Below are positions 17,529 to 24,487 of a stretch of 64,000 bases of DNA, one piece after another. Origin of the DNA: Paenibacillus illinoisensis NBRC 15959. GTDB taxonomy: Bacteria; Bacillota; Bacilli; Paenibacillales; Paenibacillaceae. The notes beneath the pieces are model-generated. The model searched no databases, was not told the DNA's origin, and worked only from the letters and a program-made list of their open reading frames with translations. Position numbers and translations under genes: made by a program. Position 1 is the stretch's first letter. Every line of letters starts with the position of its first letter. The DNA lies in NCBI RefSeq assembly GCF_004000925.1, contig NZ_BIME01000014.1, forward strand, positions 1-64,000, in the 5' to 3' direction.

Positions 17529-18152
17529 GTGATTTTACCAATCGCAGCGATTGTACTGAGCTATCTGCTCGGTTCAATCAGCTTTAGTGTCCTCCTTGCA
17601 AAGGCAATACGGGGGATCGACATTCGTCAGCATGGCAGCGGGAACGCAGGCGCTACCAATACATTGCGAATATTGGGTAAAGGACCGGCTATTCTTGTGC
17701 TGCTGTTGGATGTCCTTAAAGGTATTGCGGCTGTATGGATTGGAGTGTGGCTCAGTAACGGCTCCGAGTGGATTCCTGCAATTTGCGGTATAGCAGCGAT
17801 TGCAGGACATAACTGGCCGCTCTACTTCCGATTCCGTGGAGGAAAAGGAATTGCAACAGCAATTGGCGTACTCGCCACTCTTGCATTCGTTCCTGCAGTT
17901 TCTGCCGGAATTTTTGCAATCCTGTCCATCGTTTTGACACGTTACGTTTCGCTGGGTTCTCTTATTTTTGTAGCATTAACACCAATCTTCATCCTAGTGT
18001 TCCCGGGATATTCCATGAATCTATTCTGGGGAAGTCTGATTATTTGTCTGTTTGCTTTTTGGAGACATCGCACCAACATTGCGAAGCTTGCCAGAGGACA
18101 GGAAAATAAATTAGGAGCCAATAAACCTGGGGGTGGAAAACGCGTTGTCTAA
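17529..18152 (+). CDS. plsY: Acyl-phosphate:glycerol-3-phosphate acyltransferase
   Basis: A five-span membrane enzyme that transfers an acyl group from acyl-phosphate to glycerol-3-phosphate. Diagnostic motifs are GSGNAGATN (about residues 37-45), the GHNWPLYFRFRGGKGIAT segment and a C-terminal FWRHRTNI. 207 residues; GTG start 11 bases after the der stop, with AGGGGAGAAG in front. The 3' end overlaps the start of gpsA by about 20 bases. Confidence 0.95.
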   Translation: MILPIAAIVLSYLLGSISFSVLLAKAIRGIDIRQHGSGNAGATNTLRILGKGPAILVLLLDVLKGIAAVWIGVWLSNGSEWIPAICGIAAIAGHNWPLYFRFRGGKGIATAIGVLATLAFVPAVSAGIFAILSIVLTRYVSLGSLIFVALTPIFILVFPGYSMNLFWGSLIICLFAFWRHRTNIAKLARGQENKLGANKPGGGKRVV

Positions 18153-19185
18153 AAAAGTTGCCGTCCTGGTCGCAGGCAGTTGGGGGACCGCTCTCGCAAG
18201 TGTGCTGGCCGCCAATGGGCTGGAAGTGACGATGTGGACACGTGGTGAAGAGCAGGCCGCCGAAATTAACAACCAGCATCGGAACAGTCGTTTTCTACCT
18301 GGTGCAGAGTTATCACCTCGCATTCAGGCAACGACTAATATGGGGGATGCCGTTCAAGGGGCATCGGCCGTTTTGATTGTTGCGCCTTCCTCAGCCATGC
18401 GTTCGGTAGTCAACCAATTCAAGGCGTATTATACGCCAGACATGTTAATAATCCATGCAACCAAGGGATTTGAAACGGAAAGCCTCAAACGGATGTCGAC
18501 GGTGATCTCTGAGGAACTTGAATGCGAAGAAGGGCATATCGTTGTACTTTCGGGTCCGAGTCATGCGGAGGAAGTGGTCAAACGCTGTCCTACAACAGTG
18601 GTTGTGGCTTCACTGGACAAAGCCGCAGCAGATGCTGCTCAGGCATTATTCATGAATGCCTATTTCCGTGTGTATACGAATCGGGATATGCTTGGCGTGG
18701 AGCTGGCAGGTGCTTTCAAAAATATTATCGCACTTGGTGCAGGGATGTCGGATGGCCTGGACTTCGGAGATAATGCAAAAGCCGCTCTATTGACTCGTGG
18801 ATTGGCAGAGATCACCCGGATTGGCGTGGAGATGGGAGCAAACCCGCTTACGTTTGCGGGCCTCGCAGGAATCGGTGATTTGGTGGTTACCGCGACAAGT
18901 CAACATAGCCGGAACTGGCGGGCCGGCTCTATGCTGGGACAAGGACAAAAGCTGGAGGATGTACTGAATTCCATGGGAATGGTCGTAGAAGGAATTCGTA
19001 CGACAAAAGCAGCCTATTTTATCTCCCAGAAATACGGGGTGCAGATGCCGATTGCGGATCAACTATACCATGTTCTCTTTCAGGATCGCGAGCCGCGTGA
19101 TGCGGTTGAGGCACTTATGGGCCGAGATCCCAAGACCGAAATGGAAGTTATGAAACTGGAAACATGGGAACAGTGGCACTCCTGA
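18133..19185 (+). CDS. gpsA: Glycerol-3-phosphate dehydrogenase [NAD(P)+]
   Basis: Makes sn-glycerol-3-phosphate from dihydroxyacetone phosphate, feeding plsY and plsC next door. Features: N-terminal Rossmann motif VAGSWGTAL, HATKGFE, GPSHAEEV, the catalytic-Lys segment GAFKNIIALGAGMSDGL and GLAGIGDLVVT. 350 residues from the GTG at 18133; a TTG at 18145 is an alternative. Oddity: the first Gly of the dinucleotide motif GxGxWG is Val (GTC instead of GGC), see findings. Gene order plsY-gpsA is conserved. Confidence 0.94.
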   Translation: MENALSKKVAVLVAGSWGTALASVLAANGLEVTMWTRGEEQAAEINNQHRNSRFLPGAELSPRIQATTNMGDAVQGASAVLIVAPSSAMRSVVNQFKAYYTPDMLIIHATKGFETESLKRMSTVISEELECEEGHIVVLSGPSHAEEVVKRCPTTVVVASLDKAAADAAQALFMNAYFRVYTNRDMLGVELAGAFKNIIALGAGMSDGLDFGDNAKAALLTRGLAEITRIGVEMGANPLTFAGLAGIGDLVVTATSQHSRNWRAGSMLGQGQKLEDVLNSMGMVVEGIRTTKAAYFISQKYGVQMPIADQLYHVLFQDREPRDAVEALMGRDPKTEMEVMKLETWEQWHS

Positions 19186-19226
19186 TTCTCCATTGCTTCA
19201 CTCACCAGAAATAAAGAAGCTCATTC

Positions 19227-19254
19227 ACCTTTTCATCGCTACACTCATACTATA
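19227..19254 (+). promoter_or_regulatory. Sporulation promoter, sigma-K-like (or sigma-G-like)
   Basis: CATACTATA (19246-19254) matches the sigma-K -10 consensus CATANNNTA exactly and an AC (19227-19228) lies 17 bp upstream at the -35 position. CATACTA also fits the sigma-G -10. It precedes the spoVIF-like gene by about 30 bp. Confidence 0.55.
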
Positions 19255-19285
19255 CACATGAGTATTGCCGGAGGAGGGGAGACGA

Positions 19286-19561
19286 ATGGGTAACAACATT
19301 TCTAAGGATGCACTGAAAGCGATCAATAAAAAAACGGGCAAAACAATTACAGAAGGTGCTGTCAAGAAACTGGCGAGCACAGTAAAACCGTCCACCATGC
19401 AAAATGAAGCTCAGCTGCGCCAATTGATTAAACAAGTATCCGCCATGGCGAAAGTTCCGGTATCTGAAGATACGGTTCAGGATATTGTAAGTGCGGTCAA
19501 AAAAAGTGGACTGAATCCAAACAGCATGGAATCATTAATGAAAATGATGATGAAAAAATAA
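19286..19561 (+). CDS. Stage VI sporulation protein F-like
   Basis: 91 residues, hydrophilic and helical, starting MGNNISKDALKAINKKTGK. The pattern MGNN..., then a QLRQLIKQVSAMAKVPVSEDTVQDIVSAVKK core and a Met/Lys-rich end resembles SpoVIF, a Bacillus protein made under sigma-K and needed for coat assembly and heat-resistant spores. The call rests on recognition by eye. The ATG at 19286 follows GGAGGAGGGGAG, and the promoter in front looks sporulation-specific, which supports the assignment. Confidence 0.7.
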   Translation: MGNNISKDALKAINKKTGKTITEGAVKKLASTVKPSTMQNEAQLRQLIKQVSAMAKVPVSEDTVQDIVSAVKKSGLNPNSMESLMKMMMKK

Positions 19562-19594
19562 TAGATCGTTTTTGCTTCTGCAACGTGTGCAAGC

Positions 19595-19648
19595 AAGACA
19601 AAAAGATGAGTCAGCTAAGGCTGGCTTTCTTTTTGTCTTTTTTTTGGA
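19595..19648 (+). terminator. Intrinsic terminator
   Basis: Outer stem AAGACAAAAAG / CTTTTTGTCTT encloses an inner stem AGTCAGC / GCTGGCT, followed by a T run. Confidence 0.85.
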
Positions 19649-19734
19649 AAAGTCCTCTGAATTTCGTGTTATAATAATTTCAATTGTCACCGTGTCAGTG
19701 ATGAATAACAGATTGAAGGGGAGACTGCTGGATT

Positions 19735-19914
19735 ATGAGCGCAATGGACAAGATGTGGCTGTCATTGGTTGCAATTCTGATTATGGGATTGTCTGTATTC
19801 CTGATCACCTTCGCGAGAGCCAAAACCAAAGGCTTTGTGCGAGGGATTCTGTCATTGATCGCGTTTCTGATTATGCTGATTGGTTTTTTCGGCGGAATTG
19901 CATCGCTCACTTGA
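19735..19914 (+). CDS. yphE: Small two-span membrane protein, YphE-like (DUF2768)
   Basis: A 59-codon frame from ATG at 19735 to TGA at 19914, preceded by AAGGGGAGA at about nine bases. The product starts MSAMDKMWLSLVAILIMG and has two hydrophobic helices split by a basic ARAKTKGF loop, ending GFFGGIASLT. Size, topology and position after gpsA match B. subtilis YphE. Function unknown. The longer overlapping frame at 19572-19937 is not the gene. Confidence 0.75.
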   Translation: MSAMDKMWLSLVAILIMGLSVFLITFARAKTKGFVRGILSLIAFLIMLIGFFGGIASLT

Positions 19915-19999
19915 TCTTATTCTTGCGTGCAGCTTAACATCCGCATAAGTACACCATAGAACTGACACAATGAAAACGGATGAAGGGAAGGTGAGCCGG

Positions 20000-20617
20000 T
20001 TGGGACCACATGGAACAGAGGGCCTTACAGAGCGCTATCCGGAATTGCACGCTGCGTTGCTGGAAACGGCAAAAACCTGGAATACAGTACCTTATGCTTG
20101 GCTTCTTGGGGGGAGCTGTGGACTGCTGCTGCAGCAGGTCGAGTTGCAGCAGGCTCCAAGAGATATTGATGTGTACGCCGATCTGGCTGCTGCACATGGG
20201 CTGCATCATGCTGCCCCAGGAATTGCCCTGGATAAACCGGTGATAGATCGAACAGGGCCATACGCTTCATTGCTGAGTCATTATCAAGTCGGAGAGTGTG
20301 CGCTTGAACTCGTAGGTGGCTTTGAAGTATGGTCCAGGCAGAGCTGGTACCGGGTTGAGATTGAACAACTGCTGATTCATCATGCGCCTCAGGCTCAAAT
20401 TGGTTCTTACACGTTAAGATTGATGCCCCTTGCTCATGAGCTGCTTTTTAATCTGCTGAGAGGTCGAGCTGACCGTTATGAGGCTATTGCTGAAGCAATC
20501 CGGAAGGATCCACAGCTTCATCAACCCTTACTGGCTTCATTGGGTAAGCATAATGTGTGGACAAGCCGATTCTCCGCTGAGGTAGAAGAGTTGGTTGGTT
20601 TTACATGGACTTCATAG
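20000..20617 (+). CDS. Nucleotidyltransferase-fold protein, function unknown
   Basis: About 205 residues with the minimal nucleotidyltransferase signature: LLGGSCGLLLQ followed by RDIDVYAD (GG-S then D-x-D at 11 to 30 residues), and a third acidic position likely in ALELVGGFEVW. This fold is shared by antitoxin/toxin MNT proteins and aminoglycoside adenylyltransferases; no partner HEPN gene is visible, so a toxin pair is not supported. The TTG at 20000 has GAAGGGAAGG just upstream; ATG 19970 in the same frame is possible but lacks a ribosome site. The gene sits between yphE and the ferredoxin gene, where Bacillus has none. Confidence 0.65.
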   Translation: MGPHGTEGLTERYPELHAALLETAKTWNTVPYAWLLGGSCGLLLQQVELQQAPRDIDVYADLAAAHGLHHAAPGIALDKPVIDRTGPYASLLSHYQVGECALELVGGFEVWSRQSWYRVEIEQLLIHHAPQAQIGSYTLRLMPLAHELLFNLLRGRADRYEAIAEAIRKDPQLHQPLLASLGKHNVWTSRFSAEVEELVGFTWTS

Positions 20618-20633
20618 GTGGGGAGGCAAGAGG

Positions 20634-20987
20634 ATGGAGCACACGATTACATTTTTACCGCAAAATAAGAGCATTCGCCTAAAAGCGGGAGTGAACCTGC
20701 TCAGTGCCGCACGCCGTGCAGGAGTGAAGATTCCAACCCGTTGCGATGGAAAAGCCGCTTGTCTAATGTGCAAGGTCAAAGTAGATGGTGATCAGCTGCA
20801 GTCTCTGCACCCCCCTACAGATGCTGAACAACGGAAACTGGGTTCCCTGCTGGAAGCAGGAACTCGTCTTGCTTGTCAGGCCAAGGTGAGGGGATCAGTG
20901 TCTGTTCATGTTCCGGAGGATCCGCTCAAAGCTGCGATACGTAAGCAGTTGGAACGCCAGCAGCAGGAGAATGACGATTGGTTCTGA
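20634..20987 (+). CDS. [2Fe-2S] ferredoxin
   Basis: 117 residues with the plant/adrenodoxin-type cluster motif C-x5-C-x2-C (in TRCDGKAACLMCKV) and the fourth ligand Cys in TRLACQAKV, 36 residues later. N-terminal beta sheet (ITFLPQNKSIRLKAGVNLLSAARRAG) matches the fold. A soluble electron carrier; redox partner not evident. The ATG at 20634 follows GGGGAGGC. The C-terminal ~20 residues are a Gln/Arg-rich extension. Confidence 0.9.
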   Translation: MEHTITFLPQNKSIRLKAGVNLLSAARRAGVKIPTRCDGKAACLMCKVKVDGDQLQSLHPPTDAEQRKLGSLLEAGTRLACQAKVRGSVSVHVPEDPLKAAIRKQLERQQQENDDWF

Positions 20988-21057
20988 AACTAACCTGAAT
21001 GGAGCTCAATTGGATTGGGTTTTCCCGTTGGACTCTTCAGATTCAAGGAGGATGCGG

Positions 21058-21834
21058 ATGAACGAAAACAAAGATAGACTCTTCATCGGTTTAGGGCAGA
21101 GGTACGGGATTCAGGGAGTCCGCTGCCTTCTCTTCATTTTAATGGTTGCTACAGTAAGTGGCTGCATGTATCCAACCCAGGGTAACGATGACCCCAAAAT
21201 AGCATACAGGGAGAGTGTGAACCGGATACAGAGTGCTGTAGAGGCATTTCAGAAGGATCAGGGGATTCTGCCCATGATTAATGCGGATATGGATACCCCA
21301 AAATATGAAAAATTCAGAGTGGATCTGCCGAAGCTGAAACAGCAAGGTTATCTGGACGAGATTCCGGGTACCGCTTTTGAAAGTGGTGGGAGCGCTTACT
21401 TCCTTATTCAAAATGAAGAGACAGCACCCACTGTAAAAGTAATGGACTTGCAGACGGTACAGAAGGTCAATGATGTACAGCGCATGGTTAACCAGTATAA
21501 ATCAGTACATAACGGCAAACTGCCTGCAGGGGAGGAATTGTATACCGGTCTGTATGCTGTAGATATGAAACAAGCTGCTCAGGCAGGTGCTCCAGAGGTT
21601 ACACTGAACAGTGTATATTCCGGTCAGGAGTTACCATTTATCATGGACGGTGAAGGCAATGTGTACGTAGATTATGCCTTCGATATCATGCAGGCGGTAG
21701 AAAAATCGGATCGTTCTCCTGTGGAGGGGGATGATGTGCGCGAGTATTTGCTGGAGCACTCCCATTTCGTTCCTGTAAAATCGGTTAGTTATACGTGGCA
21801 GAATAATGCCCCAGTGGCACAAGAAAAACCATAG
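21058..21834 (+). CDS. yphF: Lipoprotein, YphF-like
   Basis: 258 residues. Long signal peptide with lipobox VSGC (Cys at about residue 37), then a soluble domain rich in alpha-beta segments (RIQSAVEAFQKDQGILP, VNDVQRMVNQYKSVHNGKLP repeated twice in outline). Position immediately before spoIVA (apart from one inserted gene) and lipoprotein nature match B. subtilis YphF. Function unknown. Of two ATGs (21052, 21058) the second has the right spacing from AAGGAGG. Confidence 0.8.
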   Translation: MNENKDRLFIGLGQRYGIQGVRCLLFILMVATVSGCMYPTQGNDDPKIAYRESVNRIQSAVEAFQKDQGILPMINADMDTPKYEKFRVDLPKLKQQGYLDEIPGTAFESGGSAYFLIQNEETAPTVKVMDLQTVQKVNDVQRMVNQYKSVHNGKLPAGEELYTGLYAVDMKQAAQAGAPEVTLNSVYSGQELPFIMDGEGNVYVDYAFDIMQAVEKSDRSPVEGDDVREYLLEHSHFVPVKSVSYTWQNNAPVAQEKP

Positions 21835-21850
21835 ATGAAATGCACCAAAA

Positions 21851-21889
21851 AAGAGATACTCCTTATTAAGGAGTATCTCTTCTCTTTTT
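21851..21889. terminator. Bidirectional intrinsic terminator
   Basis: A 14-bp perfect stem AAGAGATACTCCTT / AAGGAGTATCTCTT with a three-base loop between convergent genes. Confidence 0.9.
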
Positions 21890-21940
21890 ATTGTTGCATT
21901 ACGTTCTCAGGAGCTTCAGAGAACCAGATCAGATAATACG

Positions 21941-22330
21941 TTAGACCTCAACGGTGTAGTTCAACATAAGTTCATCGCCGGGCATTCCACGGATGCCCCA
22001 GTGTGCACGTGGTGTCTCGAAAATAGTAATCTCCAAATCATGGAAAGACAACTGGAGTTTTTCATGTATTTGTTTATATAATTGCTGGATTAAATCTTTC
22101 TTTGTTTCCATAGATCTTCCTTCGAACATGCTGATTTCAACAATGGTGTATGCTGCTGATCGATCTTTCGGGTACTGAAAGTTCTCCGCATCCATGGGGA
22201 AGTAACGTTGGAATTTTTTGTTCTCTGGCAGTCCCAGCACATCCATCAGAACGGAATGAATCACGATAGCAAGCTGTTCTTTCATTGGATTTAACTGCTC
22301 ACGTATACCGAAAACTTTAATCTGTGCCAT
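21941..22330 (-). CDS. Tautomerase-superfamily protein lacking the N-terminal proline
   Basis: 129 residues starting MAQIKVFGIREQLNP. The core with EISMFEGRSMETKKDLIQQLYKQI and DLEITIFETPRAHWGIRGMPGDEL is the 4-oxalocrotonate-tautomerase-like fold (beta-alpha-beta, with the SMFEGRS turn). Active tautomerases use Pro1 as base; here residue 2 after Met is Ala, so the usual base is missing. Start: GAAAGGTGAG suits the ATG at 22330 better than the ATG at 22336. It is inserted between yphF and spoIVA on the opposite strand, which breaks the usual order. Substrate unknown. Confidence 0.8.
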   Translation of the reverse strand: MAQIKVFGIREQLNPMKEQLAIVIHSVLMDVLGLPENKKFQRYFPMDAENFQYPKDRSAAYTIVEISMFEGRSMETKKDLIQQLYKQIHEKLQLSFHDLEITIFETPRAHWGIRGMPGDELMLNYTVEV

Positions 22331-22562
22331 GCTCATCTCACCTTTCTCATCTCGTTTTCAATCTAACTCAGCTCGGCTCTAAAACCATGTTTCCTTCACA
22401 GTATACCTCTAACTCCAAGTGTCCGATACCCCAAATAGAAATGAATGAAACCAGCATAAATGCGACCCTGTGTTCATAAAGTAGATTGAAATAATGACGC
22501 GCAGTCCGAGAGCGGGGCAACATCCCGGAGCTGAAGACCTGAGAAAAAAACAAAAAAACGCG
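22331..22562. other. Intergenic region, no gene seen
   Basis: This divergent stretch between the tautomerase gene and spoIVA should hold the tautomerase promoter. The open frames here lack ribosome sites and recognisable products. Confidence 0.5.
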
Positions 22563-22591
22563 TCATATTGCTGCATACGGATACATAAGAT
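22563..22591 (+). promoter_or_regulatory. Sigma-E-like promoter for spoIVA
   Basis: TCATATT (22563-22569) matches the sigma-E -35 consensus KMATATT; 14 bp later CATAAGAT (22584-22591) matches five of seven defined bases of the -10 consensus CATACANT. spoIVA is sigma-E controlled in B. subtilis. The leader would be about 190 nt, with a small hairpin ATGCT/AGCAT followed by T5 at 22741-22759. Confidence 0.5.
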
Positions 22592-22788
22592 GATACTAGT
22601 CCAATTGCATGTACGAGTTAACGCCGCTTTCGCCGGTTTCATCAGAATGCAACGTTCGGCGGCGGACGACTTCCGGGCACTCACAAAGGCGGCTCTACCG
22701 TTGCAGGGATTTCAGTCTTCTGATTGAAAAAACGAAGCGGATGCTCTTTAGCATTTTTCCTTCGGAGTAATTTAGGGAGGGGATTTCA

Positions 22789-24267
22789 TTGGAGAAAGTG
22801 GACATTTTTAAGGACATAGCTGAGCGGACCGGAGGGGATATCTATCTCGGGGTTGTCGGCGCAGTCCGGACGGGGAAATCAACATTTATTAAACGATTCA
22901 TGGAAACGATCGTACTGCCAAACATCGCAAGCGAGGCTGATCGTGCCCGTGCAGTGGATGAACTTCCACAGAGTGCAGCAGGCAAAACGATTATGACCAC
23001 CGAGCCGAAATTCGTACCGAATAACGCAGTCCAGATCAAAGTGGCTGAAGGGCTCGATGTTAATGTACGTTTGGTGGATTGTGTAGGGTACGCTGTGGAG
23101 GGTGCGAAGGGCTATGAGGATGAAAATGGTCCACGCATGATCTCCACGCCGTGGTTCGAAGAGCCGATCCCGTTCCAGGAAGCAGCGGAGATTGGCACGC
23201 GAAAAGTCATTCAGGAGCATTCCACATTGGGTGTGGTGGTTACCACAGACGGCACCATTGCCGAGATCGCCCGTAGTTCCTACGTGGAATCCGAAGAACG
23301 AGTCATTGCCGAACTGAAAGAGGTTGGCAAACCGTTCGTACTGATCATCAACTCTACCCGTCCTCGCAGTGAAGAGGCTCTTCAATTGCGAAGCGAATTG
23401 GCAGCTAAATATGATATTCCGGTAATGACATTAAGCGCGGCCACCATGACGGAAGATGATGTGACAGGCGTGCTGCGTGAAGTCCTGTATGAGTTCCCTG
23501 TTCATGAGGTGAATGTGAATCTGCCGAGCTGGGTTATGGTCCTGAATGAAACCCACTGGCTGCGTAACAACTACGAAAATTCCGTGCGCGACACGGTGAA
23601 GGACATTCGTAGACTGCGTGACGTGGACCGGGTTGTATCCCAGTTCATGGAGTATGAGTTCATTGACCGCGCAGGACTCAGCGGCATGAACATGGGCCAG
23701 GGTGTGGCCGAAATTGATCTGTACGCACCTGATGAATTATACGATCAGATCCTCGTGGAAGTGGTCGGCATTGAAATCAGAGGCAAGGATCATCTGCTGC
23801 AGCTGATGCAGGAATTCTCTCATGCCAAACGGGAATATGATCGCTTCGCTGAAGCCTTGGAGATGGTCAAAACGACCGGATACGGCATTGCGGCACCTTC
23901 GCTTGCTGAGATGGCACTGGATGAACCCGAGCTCATTCGCCAAGGCACCAAATTCGGTGTGCGTTTGAAAGCAACTGCACCTTCCATTCACATGATCCGG
24001 GTCGATGTCGAGTCCGAGTTCGCACCGATTATCGGTACGGAGAAGCAAAGTGAGGAACTGGTGAGGTACCTGATGCAGGACTTCGAGAACGACCCAATCA
24101 AGGTGTGGGATTCAGACATGTTTGGTCGTTCACTGCATTCCATCGTGCGCGAAGGGATTCAGGGCAAGATTGCCATGATGCCGGACAATGCAAGGTACAA
24201 ATTGCAGGAGACATTGGGACGTATCATAAACGAAGGTTCAGGCGGCTTGATTGCCATCATTCTGTAA
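22789..24267 (+). CDS. spoIVA: Stage IV sporulation protein A, spore-coat ATPase
   Basis: Forms the basement layer of the spore coat by ATP-driven self-assembly on the forespore surface. At 492 residues it has the length of B. subtilis SpoIVA. Walker A is GVVGAVRTGKST (about 21-32) and the Walker-B-like segment is NVRLVDCVGYAVEGA; the C-terminal region ends GGLIAIIL, the part that contacts SpoVM at the membrane. TTG start with AGGGAGGGG in front. Followed by a strong terminator. Confidence 0.98.
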   Translation: MEKVDIFKDIAERTGGDIYLGVVGAVRTGKSTFIKRFMETIVLPNIASEADRARAVDELPQSAAGKTIMTTEPKFVPNNAVQIKVAEGLDVNVRLVDCVGYAVEGAKGYEDENGPRMISTPWFEEPIPFQEAAEIGTRKVIQEHSTLGVVVTTDGTIAEIARSSYVESEERVIAELKEVGKPFVLIINSTRPRSEEALQLRSELAAKYDIPVMTLSAATMTEDDVTGVLREVLYEFPVHEVNVNLPSWVMVLNETHWLRNNYENSVRDTVKDIRRLRDVDRVVSQFMEYEFIDRAGLSGMNMGQGVAEIDLYAPDELYDQILVEVVGIEIRGKDHLLQLMQEFSHAKREYDRFAEALEMVKTTGYGIAAPSLAEMALDEPELIRQGTKFGVRLKATAPSIHMIRVDVESEFAPIIGTEKQSEELVRYLMQDFENDPIKVWDSDMFGRSLHSIVREGIQGKIAMMPDNARYKLQETLGRIINEGSGGLIAIIL

Positions 24268-24270
24268 GAC

Positions 24271-24303
24271 AAAAGACCACAAGGCCATCCTTGTGGTCTT
24301 TTT
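24271..24303 (+). terminator. Intrinsic terminator after spoIVA
   Basis: AAAGACCACAAGG / CCTTGTGGTCTTT, a 13-bp stem with a CCAT loop, followed by T residues. Confidence 0.92.
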
Positions 24304-24401
24304 GCTGTATGATTTAATTTCCTATAAACGGTACTACTGGATGTATACTACATGCTTCAAGAAAAACTTAGCGAGTTTTAGCTTTAAATTGTTAAAACCC
24401 A

Positions 24402-24430
24402 TTTACATACTAGGGATTAGCCGTTATATT
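24402..24430 (+). promoter_or_regulatory. Sigma-A promoter of the ABC transporter operon
   Basis: TTTACA (24402-24407), 17 bp, TATATT (24425-24430); predicted transcription start near 24437, about 50 nt before the substrate-binding protein gene. Confidence 0.65.
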
Positions 24431-24443
24431 AATATTCAACTAT

Positions 24444-24459
24444 TGTGATCAAGGTCACT
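24444..24459 (+). promoter_or_regulatory. CRP/FNR-type operator
   Basis: TGTGA-N6-TCACT at 24444-24459 is identical to the published B. subtilis Fnr box TGTGA-N6-TCACT. Its centre (24451.5) is about +15 relative to the predicted start, so binding would most simply block transcription. Confidence 0.55.
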
Positions 24460-24487
24460 GAGAGTGCACGAATAGGGGGAGACAGAG

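Noticed and set aside
19572..19937. 121-residue plus-strand frame overlapping yphE
   Set aside because: It begins in the preceding terminator and is out of frame with the well-supported 59-codon gene at 19735.
20000..20617. Toxin-antitoxin reading of the nucleotidyltransferase-fold protein
   Set aside because: No HEPN or other partner gene is adjacent; the neighbours are yphE and a ferredoxin.
22494..22727. 77-residue plus-strand frame upstream of spoIVA
   Set aside because: No ribosome site, no recognisable features, overlaps the predicted sigma-E promoter.
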